Shown here: piece after piece, positions 8,946 to 17,431 of the stretch | Numbering within the stretch: the first letter of the stretch is position 1 | Layout: each line of letters starts with the position of its first letter | From: Tabrizicola sp. | GTDB taxonomy: Bacteria; Pseudomonadota; Alphaproteobacteria; Rhodobacterales; Rhodobacteraceae | DNA: 64,000 bases | Assembly (NCBI RefSeq): GCF_022842145.1 | Contig: NZ_JALHQD010000011.1 | Coordinates: 62,001-126,000 of the forward strand | Direction of reading: 5' to 3' | The notes under the pieces: model-generated | The model's database searches: none | The model's input: only the letters and a program-made list of their open reading frames with translations | What the model was told of the DNA's origin: nothing | Program-made: the position numbers and the translations under genes

Positions 8946-9995
8946 TCAAACCAGCCGCTTCACCGCTTCGGCCACTTGGGCGGCGATCTCCGGCAAAGCC
9001 TCGGGCCGCAGGTCAGGGGCTGCAACTTCGGTCAGCGGCACTGCCATCCGGTCACGGTGCTTGCCGTAACGCGGGTCGTAATGGCGTTCCATCAGCCCGT
9101 CGGCCAGGGTGGCAAACTGCCCCGAGGCTGCCAGAGCCAACCACGCGTCGATCACCTCCGCCGGATGCGAGGGGCGCAACAAACCCACCGTTGCCGCCAA
9201 CCGCCCCGCGTCACAGGTGAGGTCGGCATAGGCCCGCGCCAGATACTCCGCCCGCACCAGACGGGGTGCGGCAATCGCCACGCGCGGGGCGGCGACCATT
9301 GCCTTCCAGATTTCCGGAGGCAGGCGGCAGTTGCCGATCTTGGAGCTTTCCGCTTCGACCACCACGGGCCGCGAGGGGTCCAGTCCGGCCAAGGCCAGAG
9401 CCAAAGCCCCTTCGAAGGCCTTCTGCGACGGCTGCGGACCGATTGATCCGAACAGCGAACCCCGATGCCGCGCAAGGCCCTCAAGGTCGATCACCTGCAG
9501 CCCGAAACCGGGCAGCAGGTTCAGGACGTCGGTCTTGGCCGACCCGGTATTGCCGTCCAGCACCACGACCGGCGCCCTCACGGGAGTGTCATAAACCTCG
9601 TGCACCACGAGGCCGCGCCAGGTCTTGTAGCCGCCGACCAAAGTCTCCACCCGCCAGCCGATCTGGCCAAGGATCGTCGCGAACGACCCCGAACGTTGCC
9701 CGCCCCGCCAGCAATACACCAGCGGCCGCCAGCCCCCCGGCTTGTCGGCCAAGGGTCCCAGCAGATGAATGGAGGCGTTCTTCGCGACCAGGGCTGCACC
9801 GATCTTGCGGGCGGAAAAGGGGGAAACCTGTTTGTAGATCGTGCCGACTTGCGCCCGCTCCTCGTCGTCCAGAACGGGCAGCGACATCGCGCCCGGCAGG
9901 TGATCCTCGGCAAATTCGGCCGGTGCGCGCACGTCGATGATGTCATCGAAACCATGCGTCGCCAAATCGGCCAGGGAGGTGAGGGTGATTGCCAT
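8946..9995 (-). CDS. mnmH: tRNA 2-selenouridine synthase
   Basis: Rhodanese domain (IIDVRAPAEFAEDHLPGA, YCWRGGQRSGS) plus P-loop VLDGNTGSAKTDVL. Confidence 0.92.
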   Translation of the reverse strand: MAITLTSLADLATHGFDDIIDVRAPAEFAEDHLPGAMSLPVLDDEERAQVGTIYKQVSPFSARKIGAALVAKNASIHLLGPLADKPGGWRPLVYCWRGGQRSGSFATILGQIGWRVETLVGGYKTWRGLVVHEVYDTPVRAPVVVLDGNTGSAKTDVLNLLPGFGLQVIDLEGLARHRGSLFGSIGPQPSQKAFEGALALALAGLDPSRPVVVEAESSKIGNCRLPPEIWKAMVAAPRVAIAAPRLVRAEYLARAYADLTCDAGRLAATVGLLRPSHPAEVIDAWLALAASGQFATLADGLMERHYDPRYGKHRDRMAVPLTEVAAPDLRPEALPEIAAQVAEAVKRLV

Positions 9996-10083
9996 CACGG
10001 AACTCTTACCGGCCCCGGCGGAAAGGTGCCAGCCCATCCCGATCACGGGAAATCCGGACTACCCACGGACGCGTGAACAGGGC

Positions 10084-10701
10084 ATGATTCGTCCCATGCG
10101 TTCCTTGGCCCTTATCCTGTCCATTGCGCTTGCCGCCCCGGCCTTTGCGGGGTCGGAACCTTCGCGCCTGACCGCCGCCGCGCGGGACCAAGTGGGCGTG
10201 ACCGTGACCTATGACCCGGCCTATGTCGCGCTGGAGTTTCCGGGCGGCGACCTGCCCCGCGACCGGGGCGTTTGCACCGACGTGGTGATCCGCGCCCTGC
10301 GGGACGGTTGGGGGGTTGACCTGCAGCTTGCGGTGAACCGGGACATGAAGACGGACTTCGCGGCCTATCCCGCACTCTGGGGCCTGACCCATCCCGACCG
10401 CAACATCGACCACCGCCGGGTACCAAACCTGCAAACGCTCTTCGCCCGCATCGGGGCCGAGGTGCCGCTGGAGGAGGGGCCTGCCCCCTACCTGCCCGGC
10501 GACATCATCAGCTGGAAACTGCCCGGCAACCTGGACCACATCGGCATCGTCTCGGACCGTCGGACGGATGCGGGCGTGCCGCTGATCCTGCACAACATCG
10601 GCGCGGGGGCGAAGGAAGAGGATATCCTCTTCGCCTACCCGATGACCGGCCACTACCGCATCGGCAAGGCCGAGGCTGATCGGCTGAAGGCGCTGCAGTA
10701 G
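10084..10701 (+). CDS. DUF1287 domain-containing secreted protein
   Basis: Signal peptide; QVGVTVTYDPAYVALEFPGGDLPRDRGVCTDVVIRALR and HIGIVSDRR motifs. Confidence 0.88.
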   Translation: MIRPMRSLALILSIALAAPAFAGSEPSRLTAAARDQVGVTVTYDPAYVALEFPGGDLPRDRGVCTDVVIRALRDGWGVDLQLAVNRDMKTDFAAYPALWGLTHPDRNIDHRRVPNLQTLFARIGAEVPLEEGPAPYLPGDIISWKLPGNLDHIGIVSDRRTDAGVPLILHNIGAGAKEEDILFAYPMTGHYRIGKAEADRLKALQ

Positions 10702-10735
10702 GTCGGGCTTCAGACCGACTCTCCCTCATGGCATG

Positions 10736-10757
10736 AAAAAGGGGGCCACCGGCCCCC
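10736..10757 (-). terminator. Intrinsic terminator of fasciclin gene
   Basis: aaaaa-gggggcc-acc-ggccccc; minus strand reads stem-loop then TTTTT. Confidence 0.75.
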
Positions 10758-10785
10758 AGCACTCGCAACTCCGCCGACCCTTGGG

Positions 10786-11196
10786 TCAGGCGGGCATCAT
10801 CACGGTGTCGATCACGTGGATCACCCCGTTCGATGCATCCACGTCAGCCGAGCTGACCTTGGCTGCGCCAACATGTACGGCACCGTCCTTGCCGGTGATG
10901 GTGACTTTCTCGCCGCCAAGGGTGGCCACGTCAGCGGTCTTGTCGGTGAAGTCCGCCGCCATGTGCTTGCCCGAGACGACATGCAGTTTCAGGATCGCAA
11001 CCAGCTTGTCCTTGTTGGCCGGCAGGACAAGGTCCTCGACGGTGCCAGCAGGCAGCTTGGCGAAGGCGTCATTCGACGGGGCGAAGACGGTGAAGGGGCC
11101 GGTGCCGCCCAAAGCAGAGGTCAGGTCGGCCGCAGTCAGGGCGGTAACAAGCGTCGAGAAAGCCGGGTTACCGGCAGCCGTTTCAACAATGTTCAT
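10786..11196 (-). CDS. Fasciclin domain protein
   Basis: NIVETAAGNPAFSTLVTALTAADLTSALGGTGPFTVFAPSNDAFAKLPAGTVEDLV... classic FAS1. Confidence 0.93.
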   Translation of the reverse strand: MNIVETAAGNPAFSTLVTALTAADLTSALGGTGPFTVFAPSNDAFAKLPAGTVEDLVLPANKDKLVAILKLHVVSGKHMAADFTDKTADVATLGGEKVTITGKDGAVHVGAAKVSSADVDASNGVIHVIDTVMMPA

Positions 11197-11301
11197 GAAA
11201 GTCCTTTGTGCGGACGGATAGCCCGCTTCCATACATATGGGGCGGTGCCGACGGATTGACAGGTGCGGGGCGGCCTTATCTGCTGCATCGCAGAAAACGC
11301 G

Positions 11302-11327
11302 GCGCTTTCACGCCCGAACGAAAGCGC
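11302..11327 (-). terminator. Probable terminator downstream of argE
   Basis: Perfect 8-bp inverted repeat gcgctttc...gaaagcgc; minus strand followed by CGCGTTTTC. Confidence 0.45.
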
Positions 11328-11435
11328 GTGCGGGGCCAATTACCGGAAAGATCACGGTTGATAAAGGCCTAACGTCCGCATCCAACCCATTGATTTCAAT
11401 CGTCGTTCAACTCACGCCACGCGTGGGCACCCCAG

Positions 11436-12584
11436 TCAGATGCCCGCCTCCAGCCGGCCCACCAGCGCCGCCAGCATCGCCCGGCACCGCTCGACCTGCT
11501 CGACCGAGACGAATTCGTCCGGTTTGTGACCCTGGGCCATCGACCCCGGCCCGCAGATCACCGTCGGAATGCCCAGACGGGCATCGAAGAGCCCCCCTTC
11601 CGTCCCAAAGGCCACCTTGATCGTCCCATTCGCCCCCGTCAGCCCCTTGACGAACCGCACCACCTCGGCGTCCGCAGGGGTACCGAGGCCGGGATAGTCC
11701 CACAGCCTCTCCACCCGGATCGCCGCCTCGGGAAACTCCCCCCGAAACGGCGCGATGATCGCCTCCGCCTCGACCTCCAGCCGCCGGATCAGGCCTGCCA
11801 CATCCTCGCCCGCCAGTGACCGGATCTCGAAATCCAGGGTGGCATGGTTCGGCACGATGTTGACCTGCACGCCCCCCTGCATCTTTCCCACGTGCAGCGT
11901 CGTGTAGGGCACGTCGTAGTCCGCATCCTGCAACCCCGTCGCCGCAACCTCGGCCTGCAATCGCCGCGCCGCCGTCAGGAAATCCCCCGCCAGATGCAGG
12001 GCGTTCAGCGCCAGCGGGGCCAGGGCGGAGTGCCCTTCCCGTCCGATGCAGGTTGCCCGCAGCGCCACCTTGCCCTTGTGACCCGTGGCGACCTGCATCC
12101 CCGTCGGCTCGCCCACGATGCAGAAGCGGGCCTTCACCGGGGCCTTTTCCAGCATGTCGATCAGCGACCGCACGCCCATGCAGCCGATCTCCTCGTCATA
12201 GGACAGCGCCAGGTGCAGCGGCACCTTCAACGGACGGCCTGCCGCCAGCAGCATCGCCTCGATAGCGCAGGCGACGAAGCCCTTCATGTCCGCGGCCCCG
12301 CGCCCATAGTAGCGGCCGTCCGCTTCGGTCAGCGCGAAGGGAGGCTTGGTCCAGACCTGCCCCTCGACCGGCACCACGTCGGTATGGCCGGACAGCATGA
12401 CGCCCCCGCCAGCCTCTGGCCCGGTCGAGGCAAAGAGGTTCGCCTTGCCTCCCGCGGGGTCCGGCACCAGCGTGACGCGCAACCCCGCGCCCTGAAGCAG
12501 GCTGCGGACATAGTCCATCAACGCCATGTTGGGCTTGGAGCTGACGGTGTCGAAGGCCAGAAGCCGGTCCAGGATATCGCGCAT
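11436..12584 (-). CDS. argE: Acetylornithine deacetylase (M20 family)
   Basis: 382 aa; LSGHTDVVPVEGQVW, YGRGAADMKGFVA, YDEEIGCMGVRSLI. Confidence 0.9.
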   Translation of the reverse strand: MRDILDRLLAFDTVSSKPNMALMDYVRSLLQGAGLRVTLVPDPAGGKANLFASTGPEAGGGVMLSGHTDVVPVEGQVWTKPPFALTEADGRYYGRGAADMKGFVACAIEAMLLAAGRPLKVPLHLALSYDEEIGCMGVRSLIDMLEKAPVKARFCIVGEPTGMQVATGHKGKVALRATCIGREGHSALAPLALNALHLAGDFLTAARRLQAEVAATGLQDADYDVPYTTLHVGKMQGGVQVNIVPNHATLDFEIRSLAGEDVAGLIRRLEVEAEAIIAPFRGEFPEAAIRVERLWDYPGLGTPADAEVVRFVKGLTGANGTIKVAFGTEGGLFDARLGIPTVICGPGSMAQGHKPDEFVSVEQVERCRAMLAALVGRLEAGI

Positions 12585-12695
12585 GGGTCACCTCTCTGGC
12601 TTCTGCTAACGCGAAACCGGTGGGGCGGAAAGCTTTCCGGTCTTGTCCCTGGCCCGCAGCTTTGCCAGACTCGCGGTCAATCACAAGAAAGCCCG

Positions 12696-13376
12696 ATGCG
12701 CCTCCCCTTCCTTTTCACAGTCATTATCCTTGTCCTCAGCCTCTTCGCGCGGGCTGAGGCCCCGAACCTTGCGCCGGACCCAAAGGGTGTGCCGGGTGCG
12801 GCGGCACGGCTGGTCCTGGCCCAGCAGACTTATGAAAGCGCGCTGCGGACCGGCGATCCGGTGGTGCTTATCACTGCCATCCGCCTGGCCCGCGACGTGA
12901 CCCTGCGCCCGCCGGCAGCCTGGACCCGAACGACGGAAGGTCCGCCCGTCCCGGACCAACCCGACGGGCGATCCGGCGCGCCGAATCCGGCGGGACCGGA
13001 GGCCATCGCCATCGCGCAGGGTCTGGCGGGGGACGATCCCGATCTGCAGGACCTGGTCTATGATCTGGACGCCCAGTTGCCGCACGGTCGCCGCGCGACC
13101 GCGATCGATGCCGCAGCGACGCTGGACGGCGGGCAGGCCGACGACTGGCGGCTGGTGCTGGCGGGGCAGACGGAAGCCGAACTGGGCCTGATCGGCGACG
13201 GTGACAGCGCGCTGAGCCTGACCGTTGCCGATGACAGCGGAAACGTGGTTTGCGCGGTCCCGGCAGGCGTCGCATCGGCATTGTGCCGCTTCACCCCGGC
13301 CCGCAACGGCTTTTTCACCGTGAGGGTGAAGAACAGCGGCACCATCCGGAACAGCTATCGGCTGGTCGGGAACTGA
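12696..13376 (+). CDS. Secreted protein of unknown function, paralog of next gene
   Basis: Signal peptide; C-terminal GDGDSALSLTVADDSGNVVCAV...FFTVRVKNSG-NSYRL resembles a PPC-like beta domain. Confidence 0.75.
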   Translation: MRLPFLFTVIILVLSLFARAEAPNLAPDPKGVPGAAARLVLAQQTYESALRTGDPVVLITAIRLARDVTLRPPAAWTRTTEGPPVPDQPDGRSGAPNPAGPEAIAIAQGLAGDDPDLQDLVYDLDAQLPHGRRATAIDAAATLDGGQADDWRLVLAGQTEAELGLIGDGDSALSLTVADDSGNVVCAVPAGVASALCRFTPARNGFFTVRVKNSGTIRNSYRLVGN

Positions 13377-13485
13377 TGCAGATGACGGAATTTGTCATGG
13401 ATACCTGCCTTCTCAAGCAGGGGGACGCCTGCCAGTATCTCTGCATTCCGTCCCCTGGCAGGACGGCCAACGTATAAAGGCCGAC

Positions 13486-14310
13486 ATGATGCTTAAAGGA
13501 ATTTCACTTGCCCTTGCCACCACGGCGCTGGTCGCCGTAGCCCTGCCCTCTGTTGCCCAAGACAAGTCCGGCCCCAATGTCGGTGCCGCAGCCGCGGGTG
13601 CGACCCCGGGAGGCGCTTCGACGTTGGGGCTGGCACAAGAGCTTTATGCCGTGGGTATGGCCCAGGGCGATGCGGTCACGGTGCTCGCCGCAGCAAAGCT
13701 TGCCGCGTCGGTCGAGGTGACGTCGGCCGAGGCGGCAGCATTGGACCCCGTAATCATCGAGGTCGGTCCCGACCAGACCACCTTCGCCAAGCGGAAGGCG
13801 GCGCCCGCACCGGTCCCAGCCGCTCCGGCACCGATGATGAACGAAGGCGAACCCCGCCCGGCCGCAAAGGCCACCTTCTTCACCGCCGCGAACGAAGACG
13901 AAGGCGCAGCCGACAGTCCGGTGACCGCCGAGGCGATGTTCGCCAGGGCCCGCGAATTGGCGGCCGATGACGAGGCGCTGCTGGGCCTGGTCGACGACGC
14001 GCTGGCCGAAGGCTCGCGCGGGCGGATCGGTGGCGCAGTCGAGTGGGTGTCGCGGTTGCCATCGGGCCAGACCGACGTCTGGGAGATCCCCTATTACGGC
14101 AACTCCTACGCCGAGATTGCGGTGGTCGGCGACGGGGACGCAAACTTGGATGTGGCCGTGACGGACGAAAACGGCAACGTCATCTGCTACGATGTCAGTT
14201 GGTCCGACAAGCTGTACTGCGACTGGACCCCGGCCTGGGACGGCTACTTCTACGTCACCGTGCAGAATCTGGGCGGGTCGCGGAACAGCTACTATCTGCT
14301 GACCAACTGA
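13486..14310 (+). CDS. Secreted protein of unknown function, paralog of previous gene
   Basis: Signal peptide; GDGDANLDVAVTDENGNVICYD...YFYVTVQNLGGSRNSYYLLTN. Confidence 0.8.
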   Translation: MMLKGISLALATTALVAVALPSVAQDKSGPNVGAAAAGATPGGASTLGLAQELYAVGMAQGDAVTVLAAAKLAASVEVTSAEAAALDPVIIEVGPDQTTFAKRKAAPAPVPAAPAPMMNEGEPRPAAKATFFTAANEDEGAADSPVTAEAMFARARELAADDEALLGLVDDALAEGSRGRIGGAVEWVSRLPSGQTDVWEIPYYGNSYAEIAVVGDGDANLDVAVTDENGNVICYDVSWSDKLYCDWTPAWDGYFYVTVQNLGGSRNSYYLLTN

Positions 14311-14315
14311 CAGCC

Positions 14316-14351
14316 CGAAAAAGATGGGCCGGAGGCTAAGGCTACCGGCCC
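14316..14351. terminator. Bidirectional terminator between convergent genes
   Basis: gaaaaagat-gggccgg...ccggccc hairpin between 14310 (+) and 14365 (-). Confidence 0.5.
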
Positions 14352-14364
14352 CCGAGCATGTGCG

Positions 14365-16167
14365 TCAGTGTCCTGGAACGAACAGATCCGTCACCGCGAA
14401 TTGGGTGACGTCGATGAGCCCCTTGTCCGAGATACGCAGTTCGGGGATCACCACCAGCGCCAGCAAGGAATGCTGCATGTAGGCGTTGTTCAAGGTGCAG
14501 CCGCAGTCGGCCATCGCGGCGACCAGGGCCTGCGCCTTGTCGGCCACCTCCCGCGCGGGGCGGTCGGACATCAGGCCGGCAATGGGCATCGGGACCAATG
14601 CCAGTTCTTCCCCGTCGCGCCAAAGGGTCGCGCCGCCGCCGATCTGTGCCAGACGGTTCGCGGCCAGCGCCATCTGGTCGCGGTCGGTGCCGACGATGAT
14701 CATGTGGTGGCTGTCATGGGCCACCGTCGAGGCAAGCGCCATCCGCCCCGTGTAGCCGAAGCCCGAGACGAAGGCATTGACCACCTGTCCGGTCGCCTGA
14801 TGCCGCTCGACCAGGGCGATCTGGGCCACGTCATCCTGCGCTTCGACCCTGCCGCCTGTCACCGCGAGATCGGCGGTCAGGGCGCGGGTCGGGGCCTGGT
14901 TCTCGACCACGCCGATCACCCGCGCCGTAACGCGGGCCGCCCCGGACGGAGCCGCAATCGCGAAGTCGTCCGCCGTCTTCGCCCGGCCCAGGCGCACTGT
15001 TGCCCGCACCTCCTTTGGCCAGTCGTAGTGCGGACAAGTCGCGGTCAGGCGCCCGCCTTCTGCCACCTGGATGCCGCGCGCAAAGACCGCCTCGATCGGC
15101 AGGTCGCGCAGATCCGAGGTCAGGATCACATCCGCGCGGCGCCCGGGGGCGATGGAGCCCAACTCGCGCTCCAGCCCGAAATGGGTGGCGGTGTTGATCG
15201 TCGCCATCTGCAGCGCGATCAGCGGATCGCAGCCGCAGGCGATCGCATGGCGGACGGCGCGGTTCATGTGGCCGTCATGCACCAGGGTGCCGGAATGGCA
15301 ATCATCGGTGCACAGAATGAAGTTGCGCGGATCAAGGCCCTTTTCCGTGATCGCGGTGATCTGGCTTTCGATGTCGTACCAGGCCGAACCCAGCCGCAGC
15401 ATCGACCGCATCCCCTGCCGGACGCGGTCGATTGCATCGGACTCTCGCGTGCCCTCGTGGTCATCCGACGGACCGCCCGCCACATAGGCATGGAAGGCAA
15501 TGCCCCGGTCTGGGCTGGCGTAATGGCCGCCGACTGTCTTGCCCGCGCGCATCGTGGCCGCGATTTCCTCCAGCATCTGCTGGCTGCCGTTGATCACGCC
15601 GGGGTAGTTCATCATTTCGCCCAGACCGATGATGCCGGGCCAGCGCATCGCCTCGGCCACATCGTCGGGACCGATCTCGTAGCCCGTCGTCTCCAGCCCC
15701 GGGGCCGAGGGCGCGCAGGAGGGCATCTGAGTGAAGATGTTGATCGGCTGCAAAAGCGCCTCGTCATGCATCATCCGCACACCGAGGAGACCCAGCACAT
15801 TCGCGATTTCATGCGGATCATGGAAGATCGTCGTGGTGCCGTGCGGGATCACCGCCGCCGCGAACTCGGCCGGGGTCAGCATGCCGGATTCGATATGCAT
15901 GTGCCCGTCGCAAAGGCCGGGGATCAGGAACTGACCGGTGGCATCGACGATCCTGGTCCGTGGTCCGATGCAGTGCGACGCATCCGGCCCGACATAGGCG
16001 AACCGCCCCTCGGCCACCGCGACCTGCCAGCCGGGCAAGAGTTCGCGGCTTTGGACGTTCACAAGCGTGCCGCCCCGGATGACCAGATCGGCCGCGGCCC
16101 GACCGGCTGCGACGGCGACAAGGCGGGCGGCACAATCGGCCCAGGAAAGGATGGGAGCACTGTTCAT
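14365..16167 (-). CDS. ade: Adenine deaminase
   Basis: LIPGLCDGHMHIESGMLTPAEFAAAVIPHGTTTIFHDPHEIANVLG, CTDDCHSGTLVHDGHMNRAV, DSHHMIIVGTD. Confidence 0.95.
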   Translation of the reverse strand: MNSAPILSWADCAARLVAVAAGRAAADLVIRGGTLVNVQSRELLPGWQVAVAEGRFAYVGPDASHCIGPRTRIVDATGQFLIPGLCDGHMHIESGMLTPAEFAAAVIPHGTTTIFHDPHEIANVLGLLGVRMMHDEALLQPINIFTQMPSCAPSAPGLETTGYEIGPDDVAEAMRWPGIIGLGEMMNYPGVINGSQQMLEEIAATMRAGKTVGGHYASPDRGIAFHAYVAGGPSDDHEGTRESDAIDRVRQGMRSMLRLGSAWYDIESQITAITEKGLDPRNFILCTDDCHSGTLVHDGHMNRAVRHAIACGCDPLIALQMATINTATHFGLERELGSIAPGRRADVILTSDLRDLPIEAVFARGIQVAEGGRLTATCPHYDWPKEVRATVRLGRAKTADDFAIAAPSGAARVTARVIGVVENQAPTRALTADLAVTGGRVEAQDDVAQIALVERHQATGQVVNAFVSGFGYTGRMALASTVAHDSHHMIIVGTDRDQMALAANRLAQIGGGATLWRDGEELALVPMPIAGLMSDRPAREVADKAQALVAAMADCGCTLNNAYMQHSLLALVVIPELRISDKGLIDVTQFAVTDLFVPGH

Positions 16168-16525
16168 TGCCGCAGTTGACCCTGCCAATAGGCCGTATTC
16201 AAGCAACAACTGTATCCGGGCAGTCTGGTCCGGGAAGTCGGACATGGCGCAAAGCGGCTAGCGGCCGGGAGAATTTTCGCGCGCCAAAGGATCGCGAGAC
16301 TCAAAGAGCCAAAGCTGGCGCGCAACTGCCCAGTAAGTGAGCGCAAAGCGGTCGACAAACAGCGCGCAATGCGAAATCCCGGCCCAGGGAACACGCAGCA
16401 GGTCGGAAAGCACCCGTTAACCCTTTGTTTACCACTTTATGCAGGGTTGCCTGAATTTACCGGCGCGGTATGGTCGTCCGCGGGCTTGGCCTGCAGAAGG
16501 CATTCTCGTTCAGGGCGATTGATCA

Positions 16526-17359
16526 ATGGTACAAAGCGGTTCCGAAGGCGACATCCTGCACCCGCTTGAGGTGGCAGAATGGCACCTTTGGGTTCTGCGC
16601 ATCTCGAAGATCATTGCCCGGGCCTGGACCGACGAAACCTTCAAGCAGGAACTTCTCGCTGATCCCGCGGCCGCATTGCGGGCCGTGGGGCTTGCCGTGC
16701 CGACCGGTGCGGAAGTCGTCGTCGAGGAGGGTGGGACAAGCTGGTCGATGAGCGGCTCGTCCTTGACGCGGATGGACCGCCTGACCCTGCCGCTGCCGCC
16801 AAAGCCCACGGCCGATGCCTTGCTGACTGCCTGGGCGGCGGGGGAGACCGGCCATCCGCCCATCCTGTCCGATCAGGGCACGGTAGCCTTCTCCGGGCTG
16901 CCCGCACATGCGGACGGCGCCGCGCCGTGGCGGGCTGCCGATGGTCGACGCGTCTTCGGAGACGCCGGTCTTCCAGCGGACGCAGCCGCGCGACGGGTCG
17001 GGGCCGCGCGTCGCATTGTCGACGACAGCGACTTTTCAAGTGCGGAGTCCGTGGCACGTCGCACGGCCGAAGCGCGGCGGATCATCGATGACGAAGATCC
17101 GATGGCCCTGGACGCCGAGGCCCGTCGCACGACCGAAGCGCGCCGGATTGTGGATGAGAACGGCCCGGAAGCCGCTGATGCCGCTGGACGCCGGACGTCC
17201 GACGCCCGGCGGGTCGGAGATGACGAGGGTCCGACGGCTGCCGATGCAGCGGGCCGTCGCGTGGCGGGTGGGCGCAGGGCCACCGAAGACGGCGATGGAC
17301 CACGTCCGCCGAAGCGGCCGGTAAAGCCCGGCCAGAAGCCCGCAAAGCGCAAGAAGTGA
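16526..17359 (+). CDS. Candidate RiPP precursor: nitrile-hydratase-like leader peptide (NHLP) followed by Arg-rich tandem repeats
   Basis: IIARAWTDETFKQELLADPAAALRAVGLAVPTGAEVVVEEGGT matches NHLP leader pattern; C-terminal 22-aa RRxxxARR repeats; same locus as ycaO/tfuA. Confidence 0.75.
   Translation: MVQSGSEGDILHPLEVAEWHLWVLRISKIIARAWTDETFKQELLADPAAALRAVGLAVPTGAEVVVEEGGTSWSMSGSSLTRMDRLTLPLPPKPTADALLTAWAAGETGHPPILSDQGTVAFSGLPAHADGAAPWRAADGRRVFGDAGLPADAAARRVGAARRIVDDSDFSSAESVARRTAEARRIIDDEDPMALDAEARRTTEARRIVDENGPEAADAAGRRTSDARRVGDDEGPTAADAAGRRVAGGRRATEDGDGPRPPKRPVKPGQKPAKRKK
16928..17278 (+). repeat. Coding tandem repeats, 66-bp/22-aa units
   Basis: Units RRVGAARRIVDDSDFSSAESVA / RRTAEARRIIDDEDPMALDAEA / RRTTEARRIVDENGPEAADAAG / RRTSDARRVGDDEGPTAADAAG, with degenerate flanking units. 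Confidence 0.9.
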
Positions 17360-17431
17360 CGGGCCGACGCGCAGACACCGAATGAGGAACTGAGCGTCTG
17401 GCCCCGGACCGTTCGGAACTATGGAGGGTGT

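Noticed and set aside
11844-12695. Upstream extension of the 510-aa plus ORF before 12696
   Set aside because: Antisense to argE; the real start is the ATG at 12696 followed by a signal peptide
16928-17278. CRISPR array or non-coding DNA tandem repeat
   Set aside because: 66-bp period is preserved at protein level with synonymous differences and no spacer structure; coding repeats explain it
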